Shown here in pieces: positions 1 through 8,489 of a DNA stretch of 64,000 nucleotides; the stretch's first letter is position 1, and every line of letters begins with the position of its first letter. This DNA comes from Moorena sp. SIO3I8 (lineage in GTDB: Bacteria > Cyanobacteriota > Cyanobacteriia > Cyanobacteriales > Coleofasciculaceae). The notes under the pieces were generated by a model. That model made no database searches and had not been told where the DNA came from. It saw only the letters and a program-made list of their open reading frames with translations. A program made the translations under genes and the position numbers. Where the stretch lies: the NCBI RefSeq assembly GCF_010692325.1, contig NZ_JAAHHW010000003.1:82132-146131 (forward strand). Reading direction: 5' to 3'.

Positions 1-300
1 AGGGAATAGGGAGTAGGGAGCAAGGGGTAGGGAGTAGGGAGTGGGGAGTAGGGAGGAGGGAGTAGGGAGTAGGGAGTAGGGAGTAGGGAGTAGGGAGTAG
101 GGAGTAGGGAGTAGGGAGTAGGGAGTCGGGAGTAGGGAGTCGGGAGTAGGGAGTCGGGAGTAGGGAGTAGGGAGTAGGGAGTAGGGAGTAGGGAGTAGGC
201 AAGAGGCAATAGGCAAGAGGCAAGAGGCAATAGGCAATAGGCAATAGGCAATAGGCAATAGGCAATAGGCAATAGGCAAGAGGCAATAGGCAAGAGGGAA
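1..300. repeat. Heptamer tandem arrays (GGGAGTA)n and (AGGCAAT/AGGCAAG)n
   Basis: Positions 1 to about 199 are an array of the 7-bp unit GGGAGTA with single-base variants (GGGAGTC, GGGAGCA). It passes directly into a second array of AGGCAAT/AGGCAAG units up to about 295. Both have period 7, as in the short tandemly repeated repetitive sequences known from filamentous cyanobacteria. The left edge lies outside the window, so the full length is unknown. No coding signal is seen. Confidence 0.95.
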
Positions 301-453
301 AAAAGAATGTGTACCTCATAGCTATGATAAACGCTATATAAATAGGTTATGAACAATCTTGCTGATTTCTCATAACACCAAAAAATCCTCCAAGCTCTTT
401 CATACTGCTCCCTGCTCCCTGCTCCCTGCTCCCTTTTGCCATCAATCCTATGT
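301..453. repeat. TATAGC-type element end plus C-rich heptamer array
   Basis: At 303-340 an A-rich stretch is followed by TGTGTACCTCATAGCTATGA and then AAACGCTATATA. The same motif abuts heptamer arrays near 24,880 and, inverted, near 30,353. It looks like the right terminus of a small element whose left end lies outside the window. A short inverted array of CTGCTCC units (about 402-433) lies directly before the 3' end of the next minus-strand gene. Confidence 0.6.
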
Positions 454-1692
454 TCACAACCCAGATACAAACCCTATATGTTGCAGATTTTGTTGGAGTT
501 GAGGCAAACTAAATTGAGAGAGATTTATTTGATGGTGGGAAAAGCGCTGCAATTTTTCGGGGTGATTAAGACACCATTGCAAGGTTTGAGAAATCGCTTC
601 TCCTGAAACCTCTGGTAAGATCGACCCATTCTCTTGATCTTTCACCACTTCTCCACAATATCGGGACACTATCAGGGGTAATTTCCAAGCTTGAGCTTCT
701 AGTTGAGTTAAACCAAAGCCATCGGAAAGGGTAGGGAAGAGAAATACATCTGCTTGTTGATAATACTGGCTGGTGGCACTGCGGGGAACGGAACCAATCC
801 AGCGCACATTTGGCAAGTTTTGTTGGGCTGGGGTGAGGGTAATCCCTACGGATCCTACAATCTGAAATTCAATGGGTTCGTTTTGTAATAATCTAGCTGC
901 TTCCAGCAGGGGAAAGATACCTTTACGTAGGATAACTTGTCCGAGGAATAGCACTCTGAGGGGACGCTGAGGGGAAAAGTGTTCTGGATAGGTGCGCACA
1001 AACCCTTGAGATTGGGTAGGTGCTTGGTAAGCTAAGGGAATTACGGCAATTTTCTCTGAGGGTACCCCAACTTGTTGTAGGGCTTGGCTAGACCAGGTGG
1101 AGTTAACTAAAATCCGGTCTGCCAAATGACATTCTTTTTGCCAGTTAGTCCAATAGTCTGGGGGTGCTGGTTGCCAGGTTGATTGATAATGGGGATATTG
1201 GCGGTGGGCTTGGGCAACAATTTTTTCTTCGACAATTCCTGGATCTATTTGTCCGAGGACAGTGCGCCACCCTTGAGCTTTGGCAAATTGTAATAGATCT
1301 AAGGCTGCGTAGCTGTAAGTAAAGAGGATGGGAGGTTTATTAAATTTTGGAGCAATTTTTGCCAGATAGTTGACAGCGTTTTGTTGAAACCAGTGATTAC
1401 GGGCAATAATTTGTTCCCAACCACGCACTTTTTGCAGACGTTGCTGGATTTCTAGCTGAATCAAGGAATTGGTAAAGGCGTGAGTGGATGCTTGAGCAAG
1501 ATCTGGGTGGAAGCGATCGCGTAAACTGGTGAGTAGGTTTTTGGGTAGATAGTTGAGGGGAGATTGGGGGGTAATCCAAGCGTCTGTGATTAGGTGAGAT
1601 AGATTACCTTGCTGATGTAGGGATCTGGGGATTGCGTAATGTTCTCTTGCTCCGATTTGACAGCAGATCCACTGATGAGATTGTTTAAACAC
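454..1692 (-). CDS. Glycosyltransferase family 4 protein
   Basis: A 412-residue protein with the GT-B architecture of family 4 transferases, which move a sugar from a nucleotide-sugar donor to a growing glycan. The C-terminal half has a strand beginning LRVLFLGQ followed by a K-G pair, as usual at the start of the donor-binding domain. Further on is [17 protein letters not shown], the G-x-x-x-x-E donor-phosphate motif. The N-terminal half is more divergent. No membrane segment is seen, so the protein is probably cytosolic or peripheral. It is the last gene of the minus-strand glycan cluster, and its stop lies close to a C-rich heptamer array. Donor and acceptor cannot be inferred. Confidence 0.85.
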   Translation of the reverse strand: MFKQSHQWICCQIGAREHYAIPRSLHQQGNLSHLITDAWITPQSPLNYLPKNLLTSLRDRFHPDLAQASTHAFTNSLIQLEIQQRLQKVRGWEQIIARNHWFQQNAVNYLAKIAPKFNKPPILFTYSYAALDLLQFAKAQGWRTVLGQIDPGIVEEKIVAQAHRQYPHYQSTWQPAPPDYWTNWQKECHLADRILVNSTWSSQALQQVGVPSEKIAVIPLAYQAPTQSQGFVRTYPEHFSPQRPLRVLFLGQVILRKGIFPLLEAARLLQNEPIEFQIVGSVGITLTPAQQNLPNVRWIGSVPRSATSQYYQQADVFLFPTLSDGFGLTQLEAQAWKLPLIVSRYCGEVVKDQENGSILPEVSGEAISQTLQWCLNHPEKLQRFSHHQINLSQFSLPQLQQNLQHIGFVSGL

Positions 1693-1721
1693 AATTTTAA
1701 TTATTATCTAATTGGTATTTT

Positions 1722-2261
1722 TTACAGGATCCATGGGTGGTAATGTAAGTGATAGTCTAACTCTGGATTTCTCTTCTTGATAAATCTAGCGGGATTACCT
1801 GCCACAACGGTTTAGGGTTCCACATCTTTAGTGACTACTGACCCTGCACCAATTACCGCACCTTCTCCTATTTTTACTGAAGGTAAAATAATAGCTCGAT
1901 AGGCAATCCAAACGCGATCGCCAATAATGACATCTCCACCTCGATCGGCAAAACTAGGGGATTGGGGATTATGTCCTAAGGTTAAAATTGTTGCCTCTGA
2001 ACCAATAGAAACATCGTTACCAGTGTGAATTTGATAATGGCGACCATCCAATAAACAACCAAAGTTAATTACGTTGCGATCGCCTAAATAGACTTTACGC
2101 CCGTTAAGAAAGCGACAGCCCATTTGAACCGATGTTTCCTTTCCTAGCCTGGCTAAATATGCCTTGAGGTAAGCAATGCGGATTTTACGGGAGGGACAGT
2201 TACTAAGCCAATGGTTGTAGTGATAGTTGAGCAAACTACCTGCAATAATTTTAGGATTCAC
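1722..2261 (-). pseudogene. Left-handed beta-helix acetyltransferase with one in-frame TAA
   Basis: The reading frame encodes a hexapeptide-repeat acyltransferase of the maltose/galactoside O-acetyltransferase type, probably acetylating a sugar of the surface glycan. Visible signs are repeated I-G-x-x-x-x-I turns, [19 protein letters not shown] and [12 protein letters not shown]. The frame stops at TAA (1812-1814) right after KDVEP, yet continues in frame for 29 codons beginning TVVAGNPARFIKKR, the normal end of this family, to a second TAA at 1722-1724. One base change (for example TAT, TAC or CAA to TAA) explains the interruption, and there is no frameshift. The 149-residue product would lack the C-terminal cap. 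A sequencing error or readthrough remains possible. Confidence 0.85.
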
Positions 2262-2287
2262 TGATTAGGACTTATAGGCAGATTTGT

Positions 2288-3439
2288 TTAAGTTTTTAAA
2301 ACACTAAGAACAATCTGGGCATTTTCCTGCCAAGAATTGTCCCGAAAATACTCTTCCCAGCAAGGTTTAACTGGCGTTTCCAGCCATGACTTTAAGCCCT
2401 CGACAATTGCTGTTACACTATTAGGTTCAACCCACAACCCCAGTTGATATTTTTGCACTACCTCTTTCAAAGGTCCTTCTCCACTAGAAGCCAAGCAAAG
2501 TTTATGATGGTGAGTTGCCAAGCTTAACACACCACTAGCAGAGCGAAATGTCTGATCATAAGTCAATAAAACTAAATCACTCATGTCAAACAAATTAGGT
2601 ATTTTACCTTCAGGAATAAAGCCAATCTGCCAGCGACAGCGATCCGCTACACCTAATTCCTCAGCTAATTCTTGATAACGACGAGCAAGTTGTTGACTAG
2701 AAGACTGTTCTTTTCCTGCAACTACTAAATATACATCAGGGACACGAGCCATTGCCTCAATTACCAGGTCAAGGTTTTTGTTCGGACGAATATGCCCAAA
2801 GGACAACATCACCTTAGCCTCTGGAGGTAGATCAAGTGAGTTGCATGTTTTTTCCCTAGATTGATTTGCTGGGGGCAATTCATAAATACCGTGGGGAATT
2901 ACGGTTGTGCGCAATTGAGGCATAGGGCGAACCGTATCCAAATCAATTGCTTCATGAACAAATGCCTCCCGCAGAAACGAATAGCCTGCTGCAATAGAGC
3001 AACGATGCCACCATTGAGGCCCCAGGACAAAATCTCGCACGGGATCGTGAACTACTGCACCGAATATTACTCCCCGATTGGCTAATTGCCTCAGGCGATG
3101 GGCCCACAAGGGCGCAAGGTATTCCAGGTAAGAACCCATTAAGACGTGACAAAACCGATTTTCTTCAATAAAACGGGTTAATCTAGCAATATTGGTGAGC
3201 AGATTATAGGAAAGATAGCCTGCTTTAAGAACCTTGGGCATTCGTTTATGCACCCCAGGACTTGCCGTGGTATCATCCAAAATAGGTACAATCTCATAGG
3301 CTTCTCCCCTACCTACAGGATAGTTGGGCGTAGTCAGTAACGTTACCTCTGCACCAGCAGATACAAGGGCATTAGCTTGGTAATGGGCATAGTCAGCTAG
3401 TCCTCCATAGCTGGCAGGAGAATAGTATAAAATCCTCAT
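2288..3439 (-). CDS. Glycosyltransferase family 4 protein
   Basis: A 383-residue GT-B-fold transferase. The start MRILYYSPASYGGLADYAHY is the typical N-terminal strand-loop of family 4 enzymes that lets the acceptor domain bind. The donor domain starts near residue 200 with VMLSFGHIRPNKN, and a conserved acidic residue occurs in SASGVLSLA...GEGPLKE. No transmembrane segment is apparent. It lies 26 bp upstream of the interrupted acetyltransferase in the same orientation, so the two are probably co-transcribed. Specificity is unknown. Confidence 0.85.
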   Translation of the reverse strand: MRILYYSPASYGGLADYAHYQANALVSAGAEVTLLTTPNYPVGRGEAYEIVPILDDTTASPGVHKRMPKVLKAGYLSYNLLTNIARLTRFIEENRFCHVLMGSYLEYLAPLWAHRLRQLANRGVIFGAVVHDPVRDFVLGPQWWHRCSIAAGYSFLREAFVHEAIDLDTVRPMPQLRTTVIPHGIYELPPANQSREKTCNSLDLPPEAKVMLSFGHIRPNKNLDLVIEAMARVPDVYLVVAGKEQSSSQQLARRYQELAEELGVADRCRWQIGFIPEGKIPNLFDMSDLVLLTYDQTFRSASGVLSLATHHHKLCLASSGEGPLKEVVQKYQLGLWVEPNSVTAIVEGLKSWLETPVKPCWEEYFRDNSWQENAQIVLSVLKT

Positions 3440-3519
3440 GAAATTAGTTAGCTTTGAGCAAGTTATGTTAGATAATTCAAGAGCAATATAATTAACAAAT
3501 ATCCATGCGAAACATAAAA

Positions 3520-4254
3520 TCAGAGCTTTTTTAAAATGTACGTATACTCATCATAATAAAGATCTCTCGTTTGAAAACGATAGTCTTTCCATAGACTGAA
3601 TAAAAGCTTCCTTAGGCTTCTGAATTTACTTCCTAGCGGCTTAGGATAGATTGATTTTTCAAATTCAAAATCATATCTTCTGCAAAGCTCATTGATACAG
3701 GATGGTGTTATCCAGTTAACGTGCTCCATATTGACTGGCACTAATTTATACTTTGTTCGCCATTGATTAAAGCTTTTGCCAAAGGGATTAGGTGTTGATA
3801 TTAGTAGCTTTCCACCTGGTTTTAAAGAACCATGGCAGAACTTAAAAAATAATCCTAAATCTGAAACATGCTCAATTACATGGCCTGCATAAATTATATC
3901 GAAATAATTTTCTTTGATTGGTTTTCCACAGGCATCTGCAGCGATAAGGTTATCAAATCCGAACTTAACTTTACACTCTTCTACTAATTCGGAATTTAAA
4001 TCTAGTCCCCATACTTCTTTTCCAGCAGCTTTTTTTCTTAATTTTCCATGAAACCAGGTATCTTTGTTAATATAGTCAAGTGTATGTTCAACAAAACCAA
4101 TATCTAAAATATTTTCAAACTGACTGATGTAAGAATATAGAAAATCATTTCTATACTGAAATACAAATTTAGATATATTATCGTAAAATTTTTTCCACTC
4201 TTGATGTGTATAACCTTGATTGGGATCGAGTGAATATTGAGTCCAATTGAACAT
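3520..4254 (-). CDS. Class I SAM-dependent methyltransferase
   Basis: A 244-residue protein with a Rossmann-type methyltransferase core. Motif I is represented by ENILDIGFVEHTLDYI near residue 47. An acidic second strand follows (VWGLDLNSELVEECK), then AADACG and IIYAGHVIEHVSDLGLFF, and LKPGGKLLISTPNPF marks the post-motif loop. The family methylates small molecules or sugars; in a glycan cluster an O-methylation of a sugar residue is likely but not proved. Base composition is more AT-rich than in the neighbouring transferases, as in the next few genes, which hints at separate acquisition of this 3.5-6.2 kb block. Confidence 0.8.
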   Translation of the reverse strand: MFNWTQYSLDPNQGYTHQEWKKFYDNISKFVFQYRNDFLYSYISQFENILDIGFVEHTLDYINKDTWFHGKLRKKAAGKEVWGLDLNSELVEECKVKFGFDNLIAADACGKPIKENYFDIIYAGHVIEHVSDLGLFFKFCHGSLKPGGKLLISTPNPFGKSFNQWRTKYKLVPVNMEHVNWITPSCINELCRRYDFEFEKSIYPKPLGSKFRSLRKLLFSLWKDYRFQTRDLYYDEYTYILKKL

Positions 4255-4312
4255 ATCTAATGATCGCTTTTTATAGTACGATAGGGTGGTAGTGGTAATT
4301 TATTTATTGAAA

Positions 4313-4438
4313 TCAAAAATTAAAAGGTTCAAAAGATTCGGAATCATAAGCTGGTTGTATCAAAGCTGCTAAGTTAGATATCGCTTGTCTTAAAACAGAT
4401 TTTGCAGGTCGGTATATTAAGCGTTTTAGTGGAAACAT
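4313..4438 (-). CDS. Small hypothetical protein, 41 residues
   Basis: A short open frame with ATG at 4436-4438 and TGA at 4313-4315, starting MFPLKRLIYRPAKSVLRQ and ending SFEPFNF. A GAGG ribosome-binding-like motif lies 7 bases before the ATG. It sits between the two methyltransferase genes in the same direction, 33 bp after the interrupted one. The N-terminal half is basic and could form one amphipathic helix; the end is acidic and aromatic. I do not recognise a family. It could be a leader peptide, a remnant or a chance frame. Confidence 0.4.
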   Translation of the reverse strand: MFPLKRLIYRPAKSVLRQAISNLAALIQPAYDSESFEPFNF

Positions 4439-4471
4439 TTTAGAAACCTCAATTGTATTTTTAGCTTTATA

Positions 4472-5209
4472 TTAAGATAAATCACCACTCCAGGTAAGGG
4501 TATAAAAACTCTGCTGAGGAACTTCAGAATCAATGGTATTAATTGAACTAATTTTTTTAGCTAAAACCATTAAAAAAGTAGGTTGATTATTTCTGAAAAC
4601 GGCCTGTTTTCTTACTTTATCTGGATCTACAACAGAAAACCAAGTGACATTATTCTTGTGCCAGTCATCTTCTACAATGAATACTTTCTCTATTTGAAAG
4701 CCATTGTTTTTAGAAAAACATCTGAATAAAATTTCTGGACTAAATTGATAAAAACCATGTCCTGGAAAATTATTACAAGGTGTTATTGACATGAAATTTC
4801 CACCCACATTAACCATATCCATACAGTTTTTTAATGCAATAGAAAAATTAAATATATGTTCTAAAGATCCGCCATATAAAACAACTGAATATTTATTTTT
4901 ATAGCAATCTGGTAGCGGTAAATTCATGTCATGAACATAAGTGCAATTTTCATAATCTGAGTAATCAAAAGAATCAATAATACTCGCACCAATGTGCAGA
5001 AAAAAACCATCGGCCTATCCTCCATGTTTTTGAAATATTTCCTGTAAGTACTTTTCAAATACTTCTTGACCAAACAAGGAGAAATTATTCTTAAGCTCAC
5101 AGGAATCTAAATGTAACCCCTGCCTACCTATAGTAGCTGTATGATCGAAATCAACTCCTTGTGATTTAGCATATAGTAAAAACTTAGTACCGTGTCTATC
5201 TAGTCCCAT
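4472..5209 (-). pseudogene. SAM-dependent methyltransferase-like gene with one in-frame TAG
   Basis: From ATG at 5209 the frame reads MGLDRHGTKFLLYAKSQGVD, then LFGQEVFEKYLQEIFQKHGG, and meets TAG at 5015-5017. The same frame continues with ADGFFLHIGASIIDSFDYSD, then the methyltransferase-like core (VVLYGGSLEHIFNFSIAL, VNVGGNFMSITPC) to the stop at 4472. Without the TAG it would be one 245-residue protein with no frameshift. The N-terminal segment before the core is typical of a cyanobacterial family found in glycan and sulfotransferase clusters. A tyrosine or glutamine codon at the TAG would fit. As written, the downstream part could only be made from an internal start such as the ATG at 4927, which cuts the SAM site. 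Confidence 0.8.
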
Positions 5210-5253
5210 CTTACTTACCTCAATATGTAAATTAAATAAATTATAAATTTAAG

Positions 5254-6174
5254 CTATATTCTTTTGAAGAATCGTTGTAACTTATTATAAGTATTTGTCT
5301 TTAATAAGATAATATTATTAATGGCTTTTTTTATATAAAAAATGTAATTTATTATAGATACAAAACTTACCATTATTTGTTTATTTCTTCCTTGAAAATG
5401 AAGTGTAAAAAATTTAATAATTTTTCCCGATAATTTATGTTTTCCATATGGAATATATTGCTGCCAATTAATCAACTTTAAACCATCTGATTTGAGTTGA
5501 TAACCACCTGCATCTGAATCAATACGCTCATCAAATGTGCAGAGCTTTGAATTAATTAACATCGGTTTAAAAAGGGTCGCAATCTTATCAGGATTACTGA
5601 GGGTAAATTTATGGAAAAACGTCATATCGGAAATGCCACCGCATCCCGCTTCAGCGATAAAATTTTCATGATGACACCGTAACCATTGCCTCAAATCTTC
5701 CTCATCATAGTGTCGGCGAATAAAACTACAGAATTCACCTAACAAATTCGGCTGATTTATAAAATTTGTATGGGCTGAATAAAACACCATCGTCATGCCA
5801 AATTTAGACAAGTTCTGGGCTGGCTCATCTAATGAATCGTACACTAAAATATCGGAATCCAGATAGACACACCGACCAATATCTGAATTCTGTGTTAAAA
5901 ATTCATGGAGAATGAACCATCGAGCAATGCAAAATCTCTCAAATTCTTCACCGTTTGTACTCAGATGGATATAGTTCTTCAAAGATAACTGAGCGCTTTG
6001 GGTATAGTTCTTTGTGTAGTAGTGCTCAATGCCTAGTAACCAGATGAAATGGGCATTTGCCTTATCACCTAATAGTATAATTCGAGAGTTTGGATTGGTC
6101 TGTTTGGCATGCCAAACTGCATAAAAAAGACAGTCAGCATTACCATGGTGGATAAAAATGATTGGAATGCTCAT
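5254..6174 (-). CDS. Putative GT-A-fold glycosyltransferase
   Basis: About 306 residues from the ATG at 6174 (MSIPIIFIHHGNADCLFYAV). The fold is suggested by an N-terminal strand, a second strand SRIILLGDKAN and a metal-binding D-x-D in CVYLDSDILVYDSL, as in GT-A transferases. The FERFCIARWFIL segment before the D-x-D resembles family 8/32-like enzymes. An upstream in-frame ATG at 6204 would add ten residues encoded inside a TATAGC-type repeat element, so the downstream ATG is preferred. The C-terminal 40 residues are lysine- and isoleucine-rich and may form a membrane-peripheral helix. Donor sugar unknown. Confidence 0.65.
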   Translation of the reverse strand: MSIPIIFIHHGNADCLFYAVWHAKQTNPNSRIILLGDKANAHFIWLLGIEHYYTKNYTQSAQLSLKNYIHLSTNGEEFERFCIARWFILHEFLTQNSDIGRCVYLDSDILVYDSLDEPAQNLSKFGMTMVFYSAHTNFINQPNLLGEFCSFIRRHYDEEDLRQWLRCHHENFIAEAGCGGISDMTFFHKFTLSNPDKIATLFKPMLINSKLCTFDERIDSDAGGYQLKSDGLKLINWQQYIPYGKHKLSGKIIKFFTLHFQGRNKQIMVSFVSIINYIFYIKKAINNIILLKTNTYNKLQRFFKRI

Positions 6175-6324
6175 TATAGCGGTTTTTAAGCTAGTAAGGT
6201 ACAAGTTTTTTGGTTTTAGGGAGCAGGGAACAGGGAGCAGGGAGGAAGGAGAAGGTAGCAGTAAAGTCAGAAGAGGGAAGAGGTAAAAAATTCTGTGTAC
6301 TTCATTAGGCTAAAAACCGCTATA
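6175..6324. mobile_element. MITE-like element with TATAGCGG inverted ends
   Basis: A 150-bp unit begins TATAGCGGTTTTTA and ends with the exact complement TAAAAACCGCTATA, giving 14 bp of perfect terminal inverted repeat with weaker similarity further in. The middle holds GGGAGCA/GGGAACA heptamers. The left end abuts the ATG of the glycosyltransferase gene at 6174, so the element forms its entire 5' leader. No transposase is encoded. This is the clearest copy of a family seen at several other sites in the window. Confidence 0.75.
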
Positions 6325-6327
6325 GTC

Positions 6328-7347
6328 TCAAAGCAAAGCCTCTAAAGGTTTATGCAAACGACGACGACAGTCTTGACAGTGTTTAGCACCATGTAAATAC
6401 CCTTTGACATAGCCCCATAATGCCCACAGTTTTGCAAGATAATGGAAAGCTATCAGATGAAATAGTGCAAATGAGACTCCTAACTGAGCCAGTTGTTGAG
6501 CCTTGGGGCTAAATTTTAATATGCGATGGCTAATGGATATTAGGCTAAAAAGCAGCCCTACAAGAGTTAGATAGGATAAAGGCGTGTCAAGGAGGAGCAG
6601 ACTTACGCTGGCTACACCTAGAACTTCAAGCAATAATCTGCCCCCCACTAAGACAAAGTAGTTATTGCGGGTCATGGCTTCTCCATCACCGAAGAAGTTG
6701 CGCTTCTCTTCTTTGAGATATTGCTGTAAGCGCTCAAATCTGTGCCAATAGCAGCGCACGATAGGTGCTGCAGCTGACTTAATGCAATGCTTTTTAATTA
6801 AGTAGTCAAAAACTGTGTCGTCAGCTGCCAGCGTCAGATCTTCTGGGTAACCTCCAACGTTTTCCCATGCCTGTTTGCGATATGCAACTGAGCGCGATGT
6901 TGCATTTGCTTCAGGCGTTGCAATAAAAACATGCCCTCGCAGCACTAACTCAGTTTTAGCCCAGGGTGTATGAACTGAGTCGGGCTTAACAGACCAGCTA
7001 CCAACTACATAATCAACACTAGAGTCAGCTTCTAGCGGAGCAACGAGTTCTTGAAGCCATTCCGGATCCCACTCACAGCCAATATCAGTGGAAATGATAA
7101 GGTCATGTTTTGCATATTGAATGGCTAAATTGCGTCCTCTAGCCACATTGCAACCTACATCTTGATAGCATCGCAAAGGGATAGTTCCTTGCTCAGCATA
7201 GGTTTGCATTAACTCCCACGAACCATCGGAAGAACCACCATCAACAATAACAATTTCCTTAGGGTAGCGTGTTTGTTTTTCCATTTGTTGAAAAAACAAC
7301 TTGAGACCCTCACGATCGTTTAAGACAGTTGAAACAAGAGAAGTCAT
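6328..7347 (-). CDS. Glycosyltransferase family 2 protein, membrane-anchored
   Basis: About 339 residues from the ATG at 7347, which overlaps the stop of the upstream gene (TAATG); an earlier frame start at 7380 lies inside that gene. The GT-A core opens with MTSLVSTVLNDREGLKLFFQ, followed by IVIVDGGSSDGSWELM and LIISTDIGCEWDP, where the usual D-x-D is S-T-D-I. DDTVFDYLI lies further on. After about residue 215 there are hydrophobic stretches (LLLEVLGVASVSLLLLD, YLTLVGLLFSLISI) that look like two membrane helices. Translational coupling suggests it acts with the next two genes on the same glycan. Confidence 0.85.
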   Translation of the reverse strand: MTSLVSTVLNDREGLKLFFQQMEKQTRYPKEIVIVDGGSSDGSWELMQTYAEQGTIPLRCYQDVGCNVARGRNLAIQYAKHDLIISTDIGCEWDPEWLQELVAPLEADSSVDYVVGSWSVKPDSVHTPWAKTELVLRGHVFIATPEANATSRSVAYRKQAWENVGGYPEDLTLAADDTVFDYLIKKHCIKSAAAPIVRCYWHRFERLQQYLKEEKRNFFGDGEAMTRNNYFVLVGGRLLLEVLGVASVSLLLLDTPLSYLTLVGLLFSLISISHRILKFSPKAQQLAQLGVSFALFHLIAFHYLAKLWALWGYVKGYLHGAKHCQDCRRRLHKPLEALL

Positions 7348-8489
7348 TATGAATCTAATTCTCGACAAACAGATACCCAAAGTTCAATATTACGAGCAAC
7401 ATTTGAGAAATATTGCTCAAGTGCTGCGTCCCATAAAAAGCCTTTCTGTCTATGGCTCCACTCCATGATCCATGAAGCTAAACATACGGCAGCTTCGCTA
7501 TAGGTTGTGGCTGTAGGTAACGGTTTCTCTAATAGTGGTAACATATCGTCAATTACCACCATGCCTGCTAGTTCATTCCAGAGATCTTTGTAGAGATTGT
7601 GAAATGAACGACGATGCTCTACTACAGGACTACCTATGCGTACTCGATGGCCGACAGCTTGGGCACATTTCTGAACAAAGAAACCACTAAAAATATCACC
7701 AAAGCGGTCGAGCTTCATTCCTCCAACTGGATGCCCCATCTTCACATAATAGTAAGCTGGAATTGCATCTCGAATTAACGCAGTATTTTGGGTATTTATA
7801 GGCATTAGTGTTTCTGGAGCTAGAAGCACACTTTGGCTAAATTGGGCTTCTGCCGCACATCCAGTGACTAAGCGGGTAGCTGCATCCACATCAGGATCTC
7901 CAGACCATAGACCAGCATTAATGCTAACTAGACCAGTACTAGAGGTCGTATCAATGTTGCTACAGCGAGGATCACGTCGCTTGTAGGGAAAACCACGGGC
8001 ATACACAGTGCCGCTGACACCTTGGCGTTCACAGTTAACATCCATCATGGTGCAGAGGTTGAACCACTGTTGATAGCCAGTCGCTGTCGGTAAGGTAGTC
8101 TGTTTGCCAACATGTTGATGACCTTCTAAAAATGGCCAATCAGCCCGAGGATAGTTGTCATCATCAATGGCAATAATGGCATCACAGCGATCGCGGTAGG
8201 CCATTAGAAACCCTACATTCCGACGGTTATCAGTTTTCCAAGGAATCTCAGCTGCTAGTTCTGGAAATGGAGCTAAAAATTTATTCTGTTCTTCTTGGCC
8301 GAGATAAAACCAAGGCAACCCCTCCCCCTGATACTTTTCGACTCGCTGACGACACTCAGGAGGTGTAGATAGATCGCCAACAATATAAAAGCGAACCTGA
8401 TCAAGCTGGTTTCTTGCTTTGAAATGCTCGAAATATTCGTCGAGAAAGTTACCACTGTAGATAGTTGTTACTACAATTCCAAATATCAT
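7347..8489 (-). CDS. GT-A-like protein resembling the reversibly glycosylated polypeptide group
   Basis: A 380-residue protein starting MIFGIVVTTIYSGNFLDEYF. The central IIAIDDDNYP motif and the following LEGHQHVG resemble the acidic D-D-D metal site of reversibly glycosylated polypeptide / UDP-arabinopyranose-mutase-like proteins and related GT-A enzymes. Other visible signs are STPPECRQ near residue 60, SINAGLWSGDPDVDAATRL near residue 190, and RFGDIFSGFFVQKCA. No membrane helix is seen. It overlaps the upstream gene by 4 bp (ATGA) and the downstream gene by 1 bp, so the three are translationally coupled. Either a glycosyltransferase or a sugar-nucleotide mutase is possible; the assignment rests on motif memory only. 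Confidence 0.55.
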   Translation of the reverse strand: MIFGIVVTTIYSGNFLDEYFEHFKARNQLDQVRFYIVGDLSTPPECRQRVEKYQGEGLPWFYLGQEEQNKFLAPFPELAAEIPWKTDNRRNVGFLMAYRDRCDAIIAIDDDNYPRADWPFLEGHQHVGKQTTLPTATGYQQWFNLCTMMDVNCERQGVSGTVYARGFPYKRRDPRCSNIDTTSSTGLVSINAGLWSGDPDVDAATRLVTGCAAEAQFSQSVLLAPETLMPINTQNTALIRDAIPAYYYVKMGHPVGGMKLDRFGDIFSGFFVQKCAQAVGHRVRIGSPVVEHRRSFHNLYKDLWNELAGMVVIDDMLPLLEKPLPTATTYSEAAVCLASWIMEWSHRQKGFLWDAALEQYFSNVARNIELWVSVCRELDS

